Positions 1 through 7,626 of a stretch of DNA of 64,000 nucleotides are shown here, one piece after another; within the stretch, counting starts at the first letter, position 1, and each line of letters opens with the position of its first letter. The translations under genes and the position numbers were made by a program. This DNA comes from Actinopolyspora biskrensis (GTDB lineage: Bacteria; Actinomycetota; Actinomycetes; Mycobacteriales; Pseudonocardiaceae): assembly GCF_013408175.1 (NCBI RefSeq), contig NZ_JACBYW010000010.1, forward strand, positions 1-64,000. The letters run 5' to 3'. The notes below the pieces were generated by a model. That model searched no databases and was not told the DNA's origin. It worked only from the letters and a program-made list of their open reading frames with translations.

Positions 1-24
1 ACACCGCCGACCCAACCCCCCCAA

Positions 25-53
25 GCCCGGCCCCCACCACAAGGGGGCCGGGC
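25..53. terminator. Terminator-like hairpin at the left edge
   Basis: An 11-bp perfect inverted repeat (GCCCGGCCCCC and GGGGGCCGGGC) encloses a 7-base loop. It probably ends a gene lying left of the window. There is no T-run on the plus side. The rest of 54-306 shows no convincing gene; it contains a short imperfect duplication around 234-262 (two copies of AGGAGTTCGGG) and is the leader of the next gene. Confidence 0.6.
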
Positions 54-306
54 CATACTCATCTCTCACAACACAGCACAACACACACCCGCTCTCCGCC
101 GCGGACCGCGGAGCCCTCGCAGGAGCCCGTAGTACACCGATCCCCCGATGGGGCTCGCGGTGCCCCTGCGTGATGCGGCCGGACCTTGCCGGACGGTATG
201 TTCCCCGCACACGACCCGCCACTACCTACAAGAAGGAGTTCGGGTCAAAGGAGTTCGGGGCCGGTGAGGACGCCCCTCCGCGTTTCGATGTGCCACGGAT
301 CGGTGC

Positions 307-1287
307 GTGATGATCGAACAGCGTGTGGAACACGGGACCGGAGAGTCCCGTTCCCCGGTGCCGCACGGGATTCTCCGGGCGAGCTCTCCGACCGGCCCCG
401 CAACGGGCACTGCCGTTCTGCTGTTGTGCTTCCTGGTTGGACAGTTGGCCAGTGCTCTCGGCCTTCTCGCGGTGCTCCTCGGTTCGGGCGAGGCCTTCCG
501 GGGAGGTGCCGTCCGGTTGGATCTGCCGGCGCAGCTCGCGCTGACCGGAGGTTTTCTGGCCGGGGTTCTGGCTCTCGGCGCGTGGTTGACCGGCAAGGAG
601 CGCCGTCCTTTCTCCAGCGTGGGCTTTCCACCGGTGCGGGGCGTGGTCCGATCCCTGCTGCTCGGGGCTGTCGTGGCCCTGGTCGCGGTGACGTTGCTCG
701 TGCTCCTCGGTGTGGTCACCGGCCAACTCGTCCTCGAGCGGGAGGTCCTCCATTCGGTGGGAGCGGCGCTGGTGGTTCCGGCACTGCTGGGATTCGCCGT
801 GCAGGCGGGCAGCGAGGAGATCCTCGTGCGGGGCTATCTGGTCCAGGTCACCTGGCGGAAGTGGGGCCTGGGCGCGGCTGTCTGCGCCCAGGCCGTGGTT
901 TTCACCCTGCTGCACGGGCTCAACACGGGGTTCGGGCTGCTCCCGCTGGTCAACCTGCTGCTGATCTCCCTGGTGCTGGTTTTCTGGGCGTTGGCGGAGG
1001 GCGGCCTGTGGGGAGTGTGCGCTTTTCACGCGGTGTGGAACTGGTGCCAGGGCAACGTCTACGGCATCGAGGTCTCCGGCATGACGCTGACCACCACCCT
1101 GTTCCAGACGGACCCCGCGTCGACGGGTTCGACGTTGCTCACCGGGGGTGATTTCGGGCTGGAGGGTGGTCTGATCACCACCCTGGTGCTCGCGTGCTGC
1201 CTGGTGGTCGTGGTGCGTGTCTTCCTGCGTAGCGGATTGACCGGACCTCCCCGTCCCGGTTCACTGGGCGGAGCGTCGCGGAAGTGA
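307..1287 (+). CDS. CPBP family intramembrane protease (Abi/CAAX-like)
   Basis: This is a 326-residue multi-pass membrane protein. The three CPBP (Abi) signatures are visible: EExxxR at about residues 170-175 (SEEILVRG), FxxxH at about 199-203 (FTLLH) and HxxxN at about 241-245 (HAVWN). The family comprises intramembrane glutamic proteases related to Rce1, and many bacterial members have unknown substrates. The first 35 residues are polar, and about eight hydrophobic segments follow. Two ATG codons are adjacent (307 and 310), so the start is uncertain by one residue. The next gene, crcB, lies 123 bp downstream. No substrate can be inferred from the context. Confidence 0.85.
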   Translation: MMIEQRVEHGTGESRSPVPHGILRASSPTGPATGTAVLLLCFLVGQLASALGLLAVLLGSGEAFRGGAVRLDLPAQLALTGGFLAGVLALGAWLTGKERRPFSSVGFPPVRGVVRSLLLGAVVALVAVTLLVLLGVVTGQLVLEREVLHSVGAALVVPALLGFAVQAGSEEILVRGYLVQVTWRKWGLGAAVCAQAVVFTLLHGLNTGFGLLPLVNLLLISLVLVFWALAEGGLWGVCAFHAVWNWCQGNVYGIEVSGMTLTTTLFQTDPASTGSTLLTGGDFGLEGGLITTLVLACCLVVVVRVFLRSGLTGPPRPGSLGGASRK

Positions 1288-1410
1288 TGCGTTATCCTGG
1301 TCGCGGTTCGTGCGCGACGGACTCCGGCGGTGGGGCTCGCCGGGAGAAAACCGCGAAGCTGTTCGCCGACGGTCCCTACCCGTACGAGGGATTCCGGGTG
1401 GGGAGGACTG

Positions 1411-1866
1411 TTGTCCGGTGTTTTTCGAGTTCGAGCGCGACGGCGCTTCCCGTGGGCGGCGGTTCTCGCCGTGGCGCTGGGCGGCGCGCTGGGTTCCGTG
1501 GCCCGTTACGGCGTATCGCCGTGGATCGATCGGGGCGGCGCGGGGTTTCCCTGGAGCACCCTGGTGGTCAACGTGGTGGGCTGTTTGATCATCGGGGCGG
1601 TCACGGTGCTGCTCGAGGAGATCGGTGACCCGCACCGGCTGGTGCGTCCGTTCGTGGGAGTCGGTGTGCTGGGCGGCTTCACCACGTTCTCCACCTGCGT
1701 CGCCGACGTGGGCGGCCTGCTGGCCGCGCAACGTCCCGTCCAGGCGACGTTCTACCTCTTCGGAACCGTCGCGCTCGGTGTGGTGTCCGTGGGGTGCGGA
1801 GCGGCCTCGGTTCGGGCGATCGCGCGGCAGGCGACGGGGAGTGCGGAGAGGGCCGAGCAGTCGTGA
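1411..1866 (+). CDS. crcB: Fluoride channel FluC/CrcB, first subunit
   Basis: About 151 residues with four predicted membrane helices and the FluC hallmark GGFTTFST at about residues 88-95. The family forms dual-topology dimeric channels that expel fluoride across the cytoplasmic membrane. I chose the TTG at 1411 because GGGAGG lies at 1401-1406. An in-frame ATG at 1330 would add 27 non-conserved residues with no ribosome site. The stop overlaps the GTG of a second crcB by 4 bases (GTGA), so the two are translationally coupled and probably act as a hetero-pair, as in other high-GC Gram-positives with tandem crcB genes. Confidence 0.88.
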   Translation: MSGVFRVRARRRFPWAAVLAVALGGALGSVARYGVSPWIDRGGAGFPWSTLVVNVVGCLIIGAVTVLLEEIGDPHRLVRPFVGVGVLGGFTTFSTCVADVGGLLAAQRPVQATFYLFGTVALGVVSVGCGAASVRAIARQATGSAERAEQS

Positions 1867-2240
1867 CGTCGTTGCTGGTCGCGATGGGCGGGGCTTGCGG
1901 GGCGCTGGCGCGTTACGGGATCGACCACGCGGTGCGGCGCTTCAACCGGGGAGCGTTCCCGTGGGCCACGCCGGCGGTCAATCTTCTCGGGTCGTTCCTG
2001 ATGGCCCTGGTGACGGGGTGGGCCGCGTTCGGGGGATTCAGCCCCTCGTGGGTGCGTACGCTGCTCGTCACGGGGTTGTGCGGGGCGTTGACCACCTTCA
2101 GCACCTTCGGCATGGACACGGTCCGGCTCTGCTCCGGGGGAGCGCGTTCGCCGGCGGTGTTGAACGTGCTGGTCACGGTTCTGGGGGGACTCGTGGCCGG
2201 TGGGATCGGGTTCGGGCTGGCCTTTCTCCTCCAGGGGTGA
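1863..2240 (+). CDS. crcB: Fluoride channel FluC/CrcB, second subunit
   Basis: A 125-residue, four-helix membrane protein with the FluC motif GALTTFSTFGMDT at about residues 70-82. The GTG at 1863 overlaps the upstream crcB stop (GTGA). An upstream in-frame ATG at 1794 would lie entirely inside the first gene. Together the two genes form one fluoride-export operon. No crcB-type fluoride riboswitch was recognised by eye in front of the pair. The 219 bases after it contain an imperfect hairpin at about 2277-2318 (CGGAAACGGA and TCCGTTTCGG) that could end transcription. Confidence 0.88.
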   Translation: MTSLLVAMGGACGALARYGIDHAVRRFNRGAFPWATPAVNLLGSFLMALVTGWAAFGGFSPSWVRTLLVTGLCGALTTFSTFGMDTVRLCSGGARSPAVLNVLVTVLGGLVAGGIGFGLAFLLQG

Positions 2241-2459
2241 TTGCTTTTCCGACCCGGATCCGATCACCGAGCCGACCGGAAACGGAGAATCCGCGAGCTC
2301 TCGGCTGGTCCGTTTCGGGGAGCGCTTTGCGACTTTCTGACGTCCTTGACAGGATGAACGCCGCTCGATCGTGAAAGTCGTTCAATGCGCGGTGCGTGTG
2401 GAGCGCGTCCGCCGGTAGGCGATCGGAGCCGGTCGTACCCTTCGAGAAAGGTAAACTCG

Positions 2460-3443
2460 TTGCAAACCGCCGTGAATTCCACGACACATCTCGCCGAGGC
2501 TTCCGCCGCGAGTGTGGCCGACCCAGTGGTGAACTGGTTCACCGAGAACTCGGGCGCCTTCGTGTCCGGATTCATCAACGTTCTCATCATCCTGCTCGTG
2601 GCCGTGGTGTTCCGCGCCGTGACGGGGCGGGTGATCACCCACGGTGTCCGGCGGATGGTGAGCTCGCACCAGCGGCTCAACCAGGCCACGTCCAAGGCGG
2701 GGAACCTGGTGACCCGCCAGTCGAACAGCTCCGAGAGCGCTGGCCAGCGCCAGCAGCAGCGCGCGCAGACCATCGGTTCGGTGCTGCGCAGCGTGGCTTC
2801 CTCGGTCATCTTCGGTGTCGCCTTCGTGATGATCCTCGGAGAGTTCGGGATCAATCTCGGTCCGATCCTGGCCAGCGCCGGTGTGCTCGGACTGGCGATC
2901 GGTTTCGGCGCGCAGAGCCTGGTGCAGGACTTCCTGTCCGGCATCTTCATGATGATCGAGGACCAGTACGGCGTGGGGGACGTGGTCGACACCGGTGACG
3001 CGGTCGGAACCGTGGAATCGGTGACCCTGCGGATCACGAAGATCCGCGATCTCAACGGCGGGCTGTGGTACGTCCGCAACGGCGAGATCATGCGCGTGTG
3101 CAACATGAACCAGGACTGGGCGAACGCGGTCGTGGAGATTCCGCTGGATTACAGCGTCGACATCGCCCACGCCGAACGTGTGATCGAATCGGCCATCGAC
3201 GATTTCGCGGCCGAGGACGAGTTCAAGTCCAGGATTCTGGAGAAGCCCGATCTGAGCGGCGTCATCGGCATCGGCAACGGTTCGGTGACCGTGCGCATCA
3301 TCGTCAAGGTCAAGCCGGGCGAGCAGTGGGCGCTGGGACGTGCGCTGCGTGGCCGGCTCAAGAGCCGTTTCGACTCCGAAGGGGTGCGGGTCGCGTACCC
3401 GCTGCTGCCCGGTAACGGGGTCGGTGCGGCCAAGCAGGGCTGA
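2460..3443 (+). CDS. Mechanosensitive ion channel, MscS family
   Basis: About 327 residues. Hydrophobic helices at roughly 30-55 and 105-150 are followed by the MscS pore and beta domain (GFGAQSLVQDFLSGIFMMIEDQYGVGDVV, given here as a region near residues 140-170, then ITKIRDLNGGLWYVRNGEI). The family relieves turgor on hypo-osmotic shock. The TTG at 2460 has GAGAAAGG about 8 bases upstream. An ATG at 2385 in the same frame would add 25 residues of no recognisable character. Between the first and second helices is a polar Gln/Ser-rich stretch (SNSSESAGQRQQQ). It converges on the membrane-protein pair at 3529-4325. Confidence 0.88.
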   Translation: MQTAVNSTTHLAEASAASVADPVVNWFTENSGAFVSGFINVLIILLVAVVFRAVTGRVITHGVRRMVSSHQRLNQATSKAGNLVTRQSNSSESAGQRQQQRAQTIGSVLRSVASSVIFGVAFVMILGEFGINLGPILASAGVLGLAIGFGAQSLVQDFLSGIFMMIEDQYGVGDVVDTGDAVGTVESVTLRITKIRDLNGGLWYVRNGEIMRVCNMNQDWANAVVEIPLDYSVDIAHAERVIESAIDDFAAEDEFKSRILEKPDLSGVIGIGNGSVTVRIIVKVKPGEQWALGRALRGRLKSRFDSEGVRVAYPLLPGNGVGAAKQG

Positions 3444-3464
3444 TTCGGAGTCGGACGTGTCCTC

Positions 3465-3503
3465 CCCGCGGGCCCGGCCGTCCTCCGACGGTCGGGCCGG
3501 GGC
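3465..3503. terminator. Hairpin between convergent genes
   Basis: An imperfect GC-rich inverted repeat (GCCCGGCCG at 3472-3480 against CGGTCGGGC at 3489-3497, extended by CCCCGC/GGGGCGG flanks). It lies between the mscS-type gene and the convergent gene ending at 3529, so it is probably a bidirectional terminator. Confidence 0.5.
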
Positions 3504-3528
3504 GGACGCCGCGACCGGCGCTCTCGGG

Positions 3529-3945
3529 TCAGCTCCGGTCACGGGTCCTGTTGATCCGCAGGATTCCCAGTGCGATCAGCCCGAGCAGAGCTCCCCAGAT
3601 GATGTTGCTCAACACGATGCTGACCATGTTCCCCGCGGGCATGGAGATCTGGCCCACCCCGGCGAAGGCCGACACGGCGCGGTTGAGCACCACCGCGAGG
3701 ACCCCGTAGCCGCCCCCGGTGATCACGAGCGTGAGCAGTGGATGCGGGACGCGGCGAACCACCACCGTCGCCACCCAGCACACCGCTATCAGAGCCGCCA
3801 CCACCAACGGGGTCCACGGCCTGCCGAGCGTCCTGTAGACCCCGAGCATCCCCAGCGCCGGTTGGAGGAGTCCCACCACGGCGAGCACGGCGATGGTGAG
3901 CCAGTGCAGCTGCCCGAAGGTCGACCCGCTGTTCGGACCGGTCAT
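3529..3945 (-). CDS. Small four-helix membrane protein of unknown function
   Basis: 138 residues with four hydrophobic segments (about 16-36, 48-70, 77-100 and 112-132). It ends in a short basic tail (RINRTRDRS). I do not recognise the family. The ATG at 3943-3945 shares one base with the stop of the upstream LapA-like gene (TGATG), so the two are a coupled operon and probably work at the same membrane. The longer frame that continues upstream to 4692 runs across the neighbouring gene and has no hydrophobic or conserved character there, so I rejected it as the start. Confidence 0.7.
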   Translation of the reverse strand: MTGPNSGSTFGQLHWLTIAVLAVVGLLQPALGMLGVYRTLGRPWTPLVVAALIAVCWVATVVVRRVPHPLLTLVITGGGYGVLAVVLNRAVSAFAGVGQISMPAGNMVSIVLSNIIWGALLGLIALGILRINRTRDRS

Positions 3946-4325
3946 CACGACACCTTTCCGCGTTTCTTGCGCTTGCCGCTCCTGCGCAGCTGCATGATCC
4001 GGGCGGCTCCGACCAGGGCGACGAGCAGTCCGCCGATGGCCGCTGCGAACAGCAGGGCCACTCCGAGGGGCAGCGCTCCGCGCACCCCGAGGAAGGTGAC
4101 CGTCACTGCCTGCAGGTTCTGTAGAATGAAGATCAGCAGGATTATGAGGGCGATCGTCGCGACGACAACGGCGGCCCAGGTCCCCGCCGTCCGGGTGTGA
4201 CTCTGTTCCTTCCGCGCTTCCGTTCCTCCGCGGACACTGCTTTCCCCGTCGCCCGGTGGACGCACTTCCGGCTCGTGCTGCCCGTTCTCCCCGTCGTCGG
4301 ACCATCCTCGTGTTTTTTCGGACAT
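3945..4325 (-). CDS. LapA-domain membrane protein (DUF1049)
   Basis: About 126 residues. A charged N-terminal tail of some 50 residues is followed by two membrane helices with the LapA/DUF1049 pattern (ILLIFILQNLQAVTVTFLG, then a second helix GVALLFAAAIGGLLVALVG) and a very basic C-terminus (RRSGKRKKRGK). The founding member takes part in lipopolysaccharide assembly, but actinobacteria lack LPS, so the role here is unknown. I chose MSEKTRG (4325) rather than the ATG at 4352 because it begins the usual charged tail; both are possible. It is first in a two-gene operon. Confidence 0.75.
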   Translation of the reverse strand: MSEKTRGWSDDGENGQHEPEVRPPGDGESSVRGGTEARKEQSHTRTAGTWAAVVVATIALIILLIFILQNLQAVTVTFLGVRGALPLGVALLFAAAIGGLLVALVGAARIMQLRRSGKRKKRGKVS

Positions 4326-4420
4326 GTGCCCATTGTGACCGGTCGCTTTCACCGAGCGTGCGGTGATCCTCGCTCCGCGTGTTCGGTGGGTGTTCGTGTG
4401 GCCGGGGAAGGAGTCCCGTG

Positions 4421-4978
4421 GTGAAGCCGCCCATCGAACCGGTGGTGTTGACCGGAGGCCCGGGTGCGGGCAAGAGCACGTTGATCGAACGGCTGGCGTC
4501 GAGCGGGTACGCGTGCGTTCCCGAGGCCGGGCGCCGCGTCATCCGGGAGCAGAGCAGCATAGGTGGCAGGGGAGTGCCCTGGGAAGACCCCGAGCTGTTC
4601 GCCGAACTCATGCTCAGCCGGGAGCTGGCCTCGTACGAGGGCGCTCTCCGTGCGCGTCCGCCGGTGTTCTGTGACAGGGGGATCCCGGACATCGTCGGGT
4701 TCCTGCGCGTCGTGGATCTTCCGGTGCCGCGGCACCTGGAATCCGCGGCCGCACGGTCGCGCTACCACCGCCTGGTGTTCGTCGCTCCGTTCTGGCCGGA
4801 GATCTACCGGCTCGACGACCAGCGCGCCCAGTCTCCGGAGGAGGCGCGGCGCACGTGCCGGGCGGTGGTCGACGCCTATGTCGAGTACGGCTACGAACCG
4901 GTCCTGTTGCCGTGCTGCGATGTGGACGGGCGGGTGCGCTTCGTGCGGGAGACGTTGGCAGCGGGCGGGTGTTCGTGA
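4421..4978 (+). CDS. P-loop NTPase, AAA_28-type
   Basis: 185 residues with a clear Walker A (GGPGAGKST, residues 12-20) near the N-terminus and an aspartate-bearing segment PPVFCDRGIPD near residue 80. The pattern matches the AAA_28 group of small ATPases/kinase-like proteins, whose substrates are mostly unknown. GTG codons at 4418 and 4421 are both preceded by GGAAGGAG (4405-4412); 4421 gives the better spacing (8 bases). It is followed 43 bases later by a broken DJ-1/PfpI gene and then a GNAT gene, all on the same strand. No partner function can be deduced. Confidence 0.75.
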   Translation: MKPPIEPVVLTGGPGAGKSTLIERLASSGYACVPEAGRRVIREQSSIGGRGVPWEDPELFAELMLSRELASYEGALRARPPVFCDRGIPDIVGFLRVVDLPVPRHLESAAARSRYHRLVFVAPFWPEIYRLDDQRAQSPEEARRTCRAVVDAYVEYGYEPVLLPCCDVDGRVRFVRETLAAGGCS

Positions 4979-5021
4979 AAACGGGCGGACCCGTCGGCAG
5001 TGGTTGTGCTTGGATGCGGGC

Positions 5022-5503
5022 ATGGGGTCGTCGCACGAGGTCGCGCACATCGGTGTTTTCCTGTTTCCCGACGTGGGGAGCTGGACGCGGTCGGGCCGTG
5101 GGAGGTGCTCGCCCACTGGACCGGCAATTTCCCGGAGGACGGCCGTGCCGTCTCCACCTTCTCCGCGGACGGTGGGCCGGTGCGCTGCGCCAAGGGGTTG
5201 ACGGTCGAGGCGGATCACTCCTTCGCGGACGCTCCGGCCTGGGACGTGCTGGTTCATCCGGGCGGTCGCGGCACGTTGCCGATGCCGGAGGACGAGGCGC
5301 AGCCGGACCGGCCGGCCGAGCTGGATCCGAGTGTCGATGTCCGCGGCGAGCAGCGTTTCGTCGACGACGGGGACGTGATCACCGCGGCGGGGGTGTCGGC
5401 GGGCATCGACACGGCCCTGCACCTAGTCGGCAGGCTGGCCTCGTTCGAGCGTGCCGCCGAGGTGCGCGCCGGGATCCAGTACGACCCGCGCCCTCCGGTG
5501 TGA
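5022..5503 (+). pseudogene. DJ-1/PfpI family gene, frameshifted and missing its active-site segment
   Basis: The first part reads MGSSHEVAHIGVFLFPDVG from the ATG at 5022. The frame then has to shift at about 5073-5080, where GTGGGGAGCTGGAC looks like GTGGAGGAGCTGGAC less one base. After that it continues ELDAVGPWEVLAHW...CAKGLTVEADHSFADAPAWDVLVHPGGRGT, which is a typical DJ-1/PfpI body. A second lesion is an internal in-frame gap after GTLPMPEDEA: the roughly 40 residues that normally carry the catalytic cysteine (the xCTGS elbow) are absent, and the text resumes at AELDPSVDVRGEQRFVDDGDVITAAGVSAGID. The gene is therefore almost certainly non-functional. Its last codons overlap the GTG of the downstream GNAT gene (GTGA). 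Confidence 0.8.
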
Positions 5504-6255
5504 CGGGGCCGGCGCAGGTGGAGCGGGAACGTCTGATCGAGCGTTGCGCTGCGCGCGCGTGGCCCGCGGAGACCGTCCGGTCCGAGTCCGGGTGGTTGCT
5601 GCGCGCCACGGAGCACTGCTCCCGGCGACGTGGGAACAGCGCCGTGCCGCCGTTCGGCGGCGGGGCCGCTCACGGCCTCTCGGCGGTGGAGGAGTTCTAC
5701 CGCTGTCGTGGCACCCCGGTGCTCGTGCGGGTCACGCCCGCTCATCGGCACGGTGGGTTGGATTCCGAGCTGGCCCTTCGCGGGTATGCGGCGGAAGCTC
5801 CCACGCTGGTGCTGTGCGCCGAGCTGTTCGGCAGGGCGTGGCGTGGTTCGAGCCGGAGGGCGGAGTGCCGGGTGGTGCTGAACGCGCGTGATCCGCTGTG
5901 GGCCGAGTACACGGCGGCGCGGGGCGAGGTCGCCGCCGTGCGGCGCACCGTTGACCGGATCGCGCCCACGACGGTTTTCGCCAGGGCCGGGGAGCCGGGA
6001 GATCCGCTCGGGTTCGGCGCGGCCGTGTTCGACAGCGGTCTGTTGGGGATTTTCGGCATGTGGACGGCTCCGGGCCGCCGTGGCGGCGGAATCGCCTCGG
6101 CCGTGTTGCGGCGGCTGCTCGAGTGGGGAACGCGACGGGGTGCGCGCACCGCGTGGTTGCAGGTCGAGGAGTCGACCCCGGCGGCCCTGGCGCTGTACCG
6201 GAGGCGTGGTTTCGGCCTGTCCCACCGCTACCACTACCGCCGGTCACCCGAGTGA
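5500..6255 (+). CDS. GNAT family N-acetyltransferase
   Basis: 251 residues. The C-terminal 130 residues hold the GNAT core with an acetyl-CoA loop resembling R-x-x-G-x-G/A (GRRGGGIASAVLRRLLEWG, about residues 190-208), followed by WLQVEESTPAALALYRRRGF, the usual beta5/alpha4 signature. The N-terminal half is a degenerate GNAT-like lobe, as in two-domain family members. The GTG at 5500 overlaps the stop of the broken DJ-1/PfpI gene by 4 bases, so expression was coupled to it. The acceptor substrate is unknown. The reading frame extends far upstream (to 4855) but that part is noise. Confidence 0.82.
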   Translation: MTGPAQVERERLIERCAARAWPAETVRSESGWLLRATEHCSRRRGNSAVPPFGGGAAHGLSAVEEFYRCRGTPVLVRVTPAHRHGGLDSELALRGYAAEAPTLVLCAELFGRAWRGSSRRAECRVVLNARDPLWAEYTAARGEVAAVRRTVDRIAPTTVFARAGEPGDPLGFGAAVFDSGLLGIFGMWTAPGRRGGGIASAVLRRLLEWGTRRGARTAWLQVEESTPAALALYRRRGFGLSHRYHYRRSPE

Positions 6256-6461
6256 CGGCGGCTTCCGCCCGGAGGGTCCGTAGCGGCGTGTGGTGCTGCT
6301 CTCGCGGTACGTGAGCACTCGGGGTGTCGAAGCTCGCAGTTGGGTCCGCATTCCAGGAACAGCGTTTACATCCTGGGAAACCCCTGTTAGGAACGTTCGA
6401 GTACGACCGGAGGTGTCCCGGCTCGTCCGGGACGCGACTCGTTCGAGGAGGTTTCGACCAC

Positions 6462-7430
6462 ATGGGCGCGTTACGTCGGGCCGCGGATCTCATCGGCCGC
6501 TGGTTCGCGCTGCTGGTGCTGCTGGGCGGACTCGTGGGCCTGCTGTTCCCGACGGCGACGAGCGCGCTTTCCCCGGCCATCACCCCGCTGCTGGGGGTGA
6601 TCATGTTCGGTATGGGGCTGACCCTGCGCACCGCCGATTTCGCGCTGGTGCTGCGGCATCCGCAGGCGGTGCTGGCCGGGCTGGTCGCTCAGTACGTGCT
6701 GATGCCGCTGCTGGGCTGGGGGATCGGCACCCTGTTCGGCTTCTCCGCGGCGCTGCTGGCGGGCATGGTGCTGGTCGGGGCGACACCGGGAGGCACGGCG
6801 TCCAACGTGGTCGTTTACCTCTCGCGGGGGCACGTCGCCCTCTCCGTGGCCATGACCTCGGTTTCCACCCTGCTCGCGCCGCTGCTCACCCCGTTGCTGG
6901 TGCTGTGGCTGGCCGGGTCGAGCCTCCCCGTGGACGCGGTCGGACTGTTCTCCAGCATCGTCAAGGTCGTGCTGGTGCCCGTGGTGCTCGGGATCGTGGT
7001 CCGCGCGTTGCTGACCCGCTGGGTCGAACGCGTGCTGCCGCTGCTGCCGCTGGTCTCGGTCACCGGGATCGTGGTCGTGGTGGCGGCCGTCGTCGGGGGC
7101 AACGCGAGCACGTTGGCCTCGGTCGGTGTGCTGCTGTTGCTGGCCGTGGTGCTGCACAACGCCTGCGGGCTGCTGCTCGGTTACGGCGCGGCCAGGCTGG
7201 CCGGCGTGGCGGAACCGGCCAGACGCGCGATCAGCGTGGAAGTGGGGATGCAGAACTCCGGTCTCGCGGCGAGCCTGGCCACCACGCACTTCACCCCGCT
7301 GGCCGCGCTGCCCGCGGCACTGTTCTCGGTGTGGCACAACCTGTCCGGCGCGATCGTGGCCTCGTTCTGGTCGCGGCGCCCGGCGGGGGAGCAGGACTCC
7401 GCCGGAGCGGCTAGCTCCGCGCGGAGCTGA
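6462..7430 (+). CDS. Bile acid:sodium symporter (BASS) family transporter
   Basis: 322 residues with about ten hydrophobic segments. BASS features include PLLGVIMFGMGLTL near residue 40, the GATPGGTASNVVVYLSRGHVALSV region near 105-125 and the EVGMQNSGLAASLA segment near 260, which together match the sodium- and substrate-binding crossover motifs. Actinobacterial relatives move organic acids or pantoate-like compounds, but the substrate cannot be told here. The ATG at 6462 follows GAGGAGG (6445-6451). An ATG at 6324 in the same frame would add 46 residues of non-membrane noise. It converges on the GH9 gene. Confidence 0.85.
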   Translation: MGALRRAADLIGRWFALLVLLGGLVGLLFPTATSALSPAITPLLGVIMFGMGLTLRTADFALVLRHPQAVLAGLVAQYVLMPLLGWGIGTLFGFSAALLAGMVLVGATPGGTASNVVVYLSRGHVALSVAMTSVSTLLAPLLTPLLVLWLAGSSLPVDAVGLFSSIVKVVLVPVVLGIVVRALLTRWVERVLPLLPLVSVTGIVVVVAAVVGGNASTLASVGVLLLLAVVLHNACGLLLGYGAARLAGVAEPARRAISVEVGMQNSGLAASLATTHFTPLAALPAALFSVWHNLSGAIVASFWSRRPAGEQDSAGAASSARS

Positions 7431-7477
7431 TCCCCGCTGCTCGGCTTCTCCCCGGAGGCGGTCCCGGCCGTCCGGGA

Positions 7478-7506
7478 AGCGTGTTTCGGCGCTGCCTGCG
7501 CCGGAG
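7478..7506 (+). repeat. Partial copy of the dispersed intergenic repeat
   Basis: The segment GTTTCGGCGCTGCCTGCG at about 7482-7499, followed by CCG-AG, closely matches the tail module of the dispersed repeats at 29092-29243 and (reverse strand) 46082-46270. Only this module is recognisable here. It lies between the convergent BASS and GH9 genes. Confidence 0.45.
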
Positions 7507-7577
7507 GAGAAACCCCGACCCGCCCGGCAGCTCAGCCGGAGAGCTCCGTGATCCGGTGAAGGACCGACCATCGCCGC

Positions 7578-7617
7578 GGGCTCCCGGGAAACGCCGGAAC
7601 GGATCCTCCGGGAGCCC
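7578..7617. terminator. Hairpin between convergent BASS and GH9 genes
   Basis: A 10-bp perfect inverted repeat (GGGCTCCCGG at 7578-7587, CCGGGAGCCC at 7608-7617) around a 20-base loop, ten bases beyond the GH9 stop. It is well placed to end both convergent transcripts. Confidence 0.6.
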
Positions 7618-7626
7618 GGGGTCGGG

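Noticed and set aside
4855-5499. Upstream extension of the GNAT frame
   Set aside because: These residues are arginine/glycine noise running through the ATPase end and the DJ-1/PfpI relic. The GTGA overlap start at 5500 is better supported.
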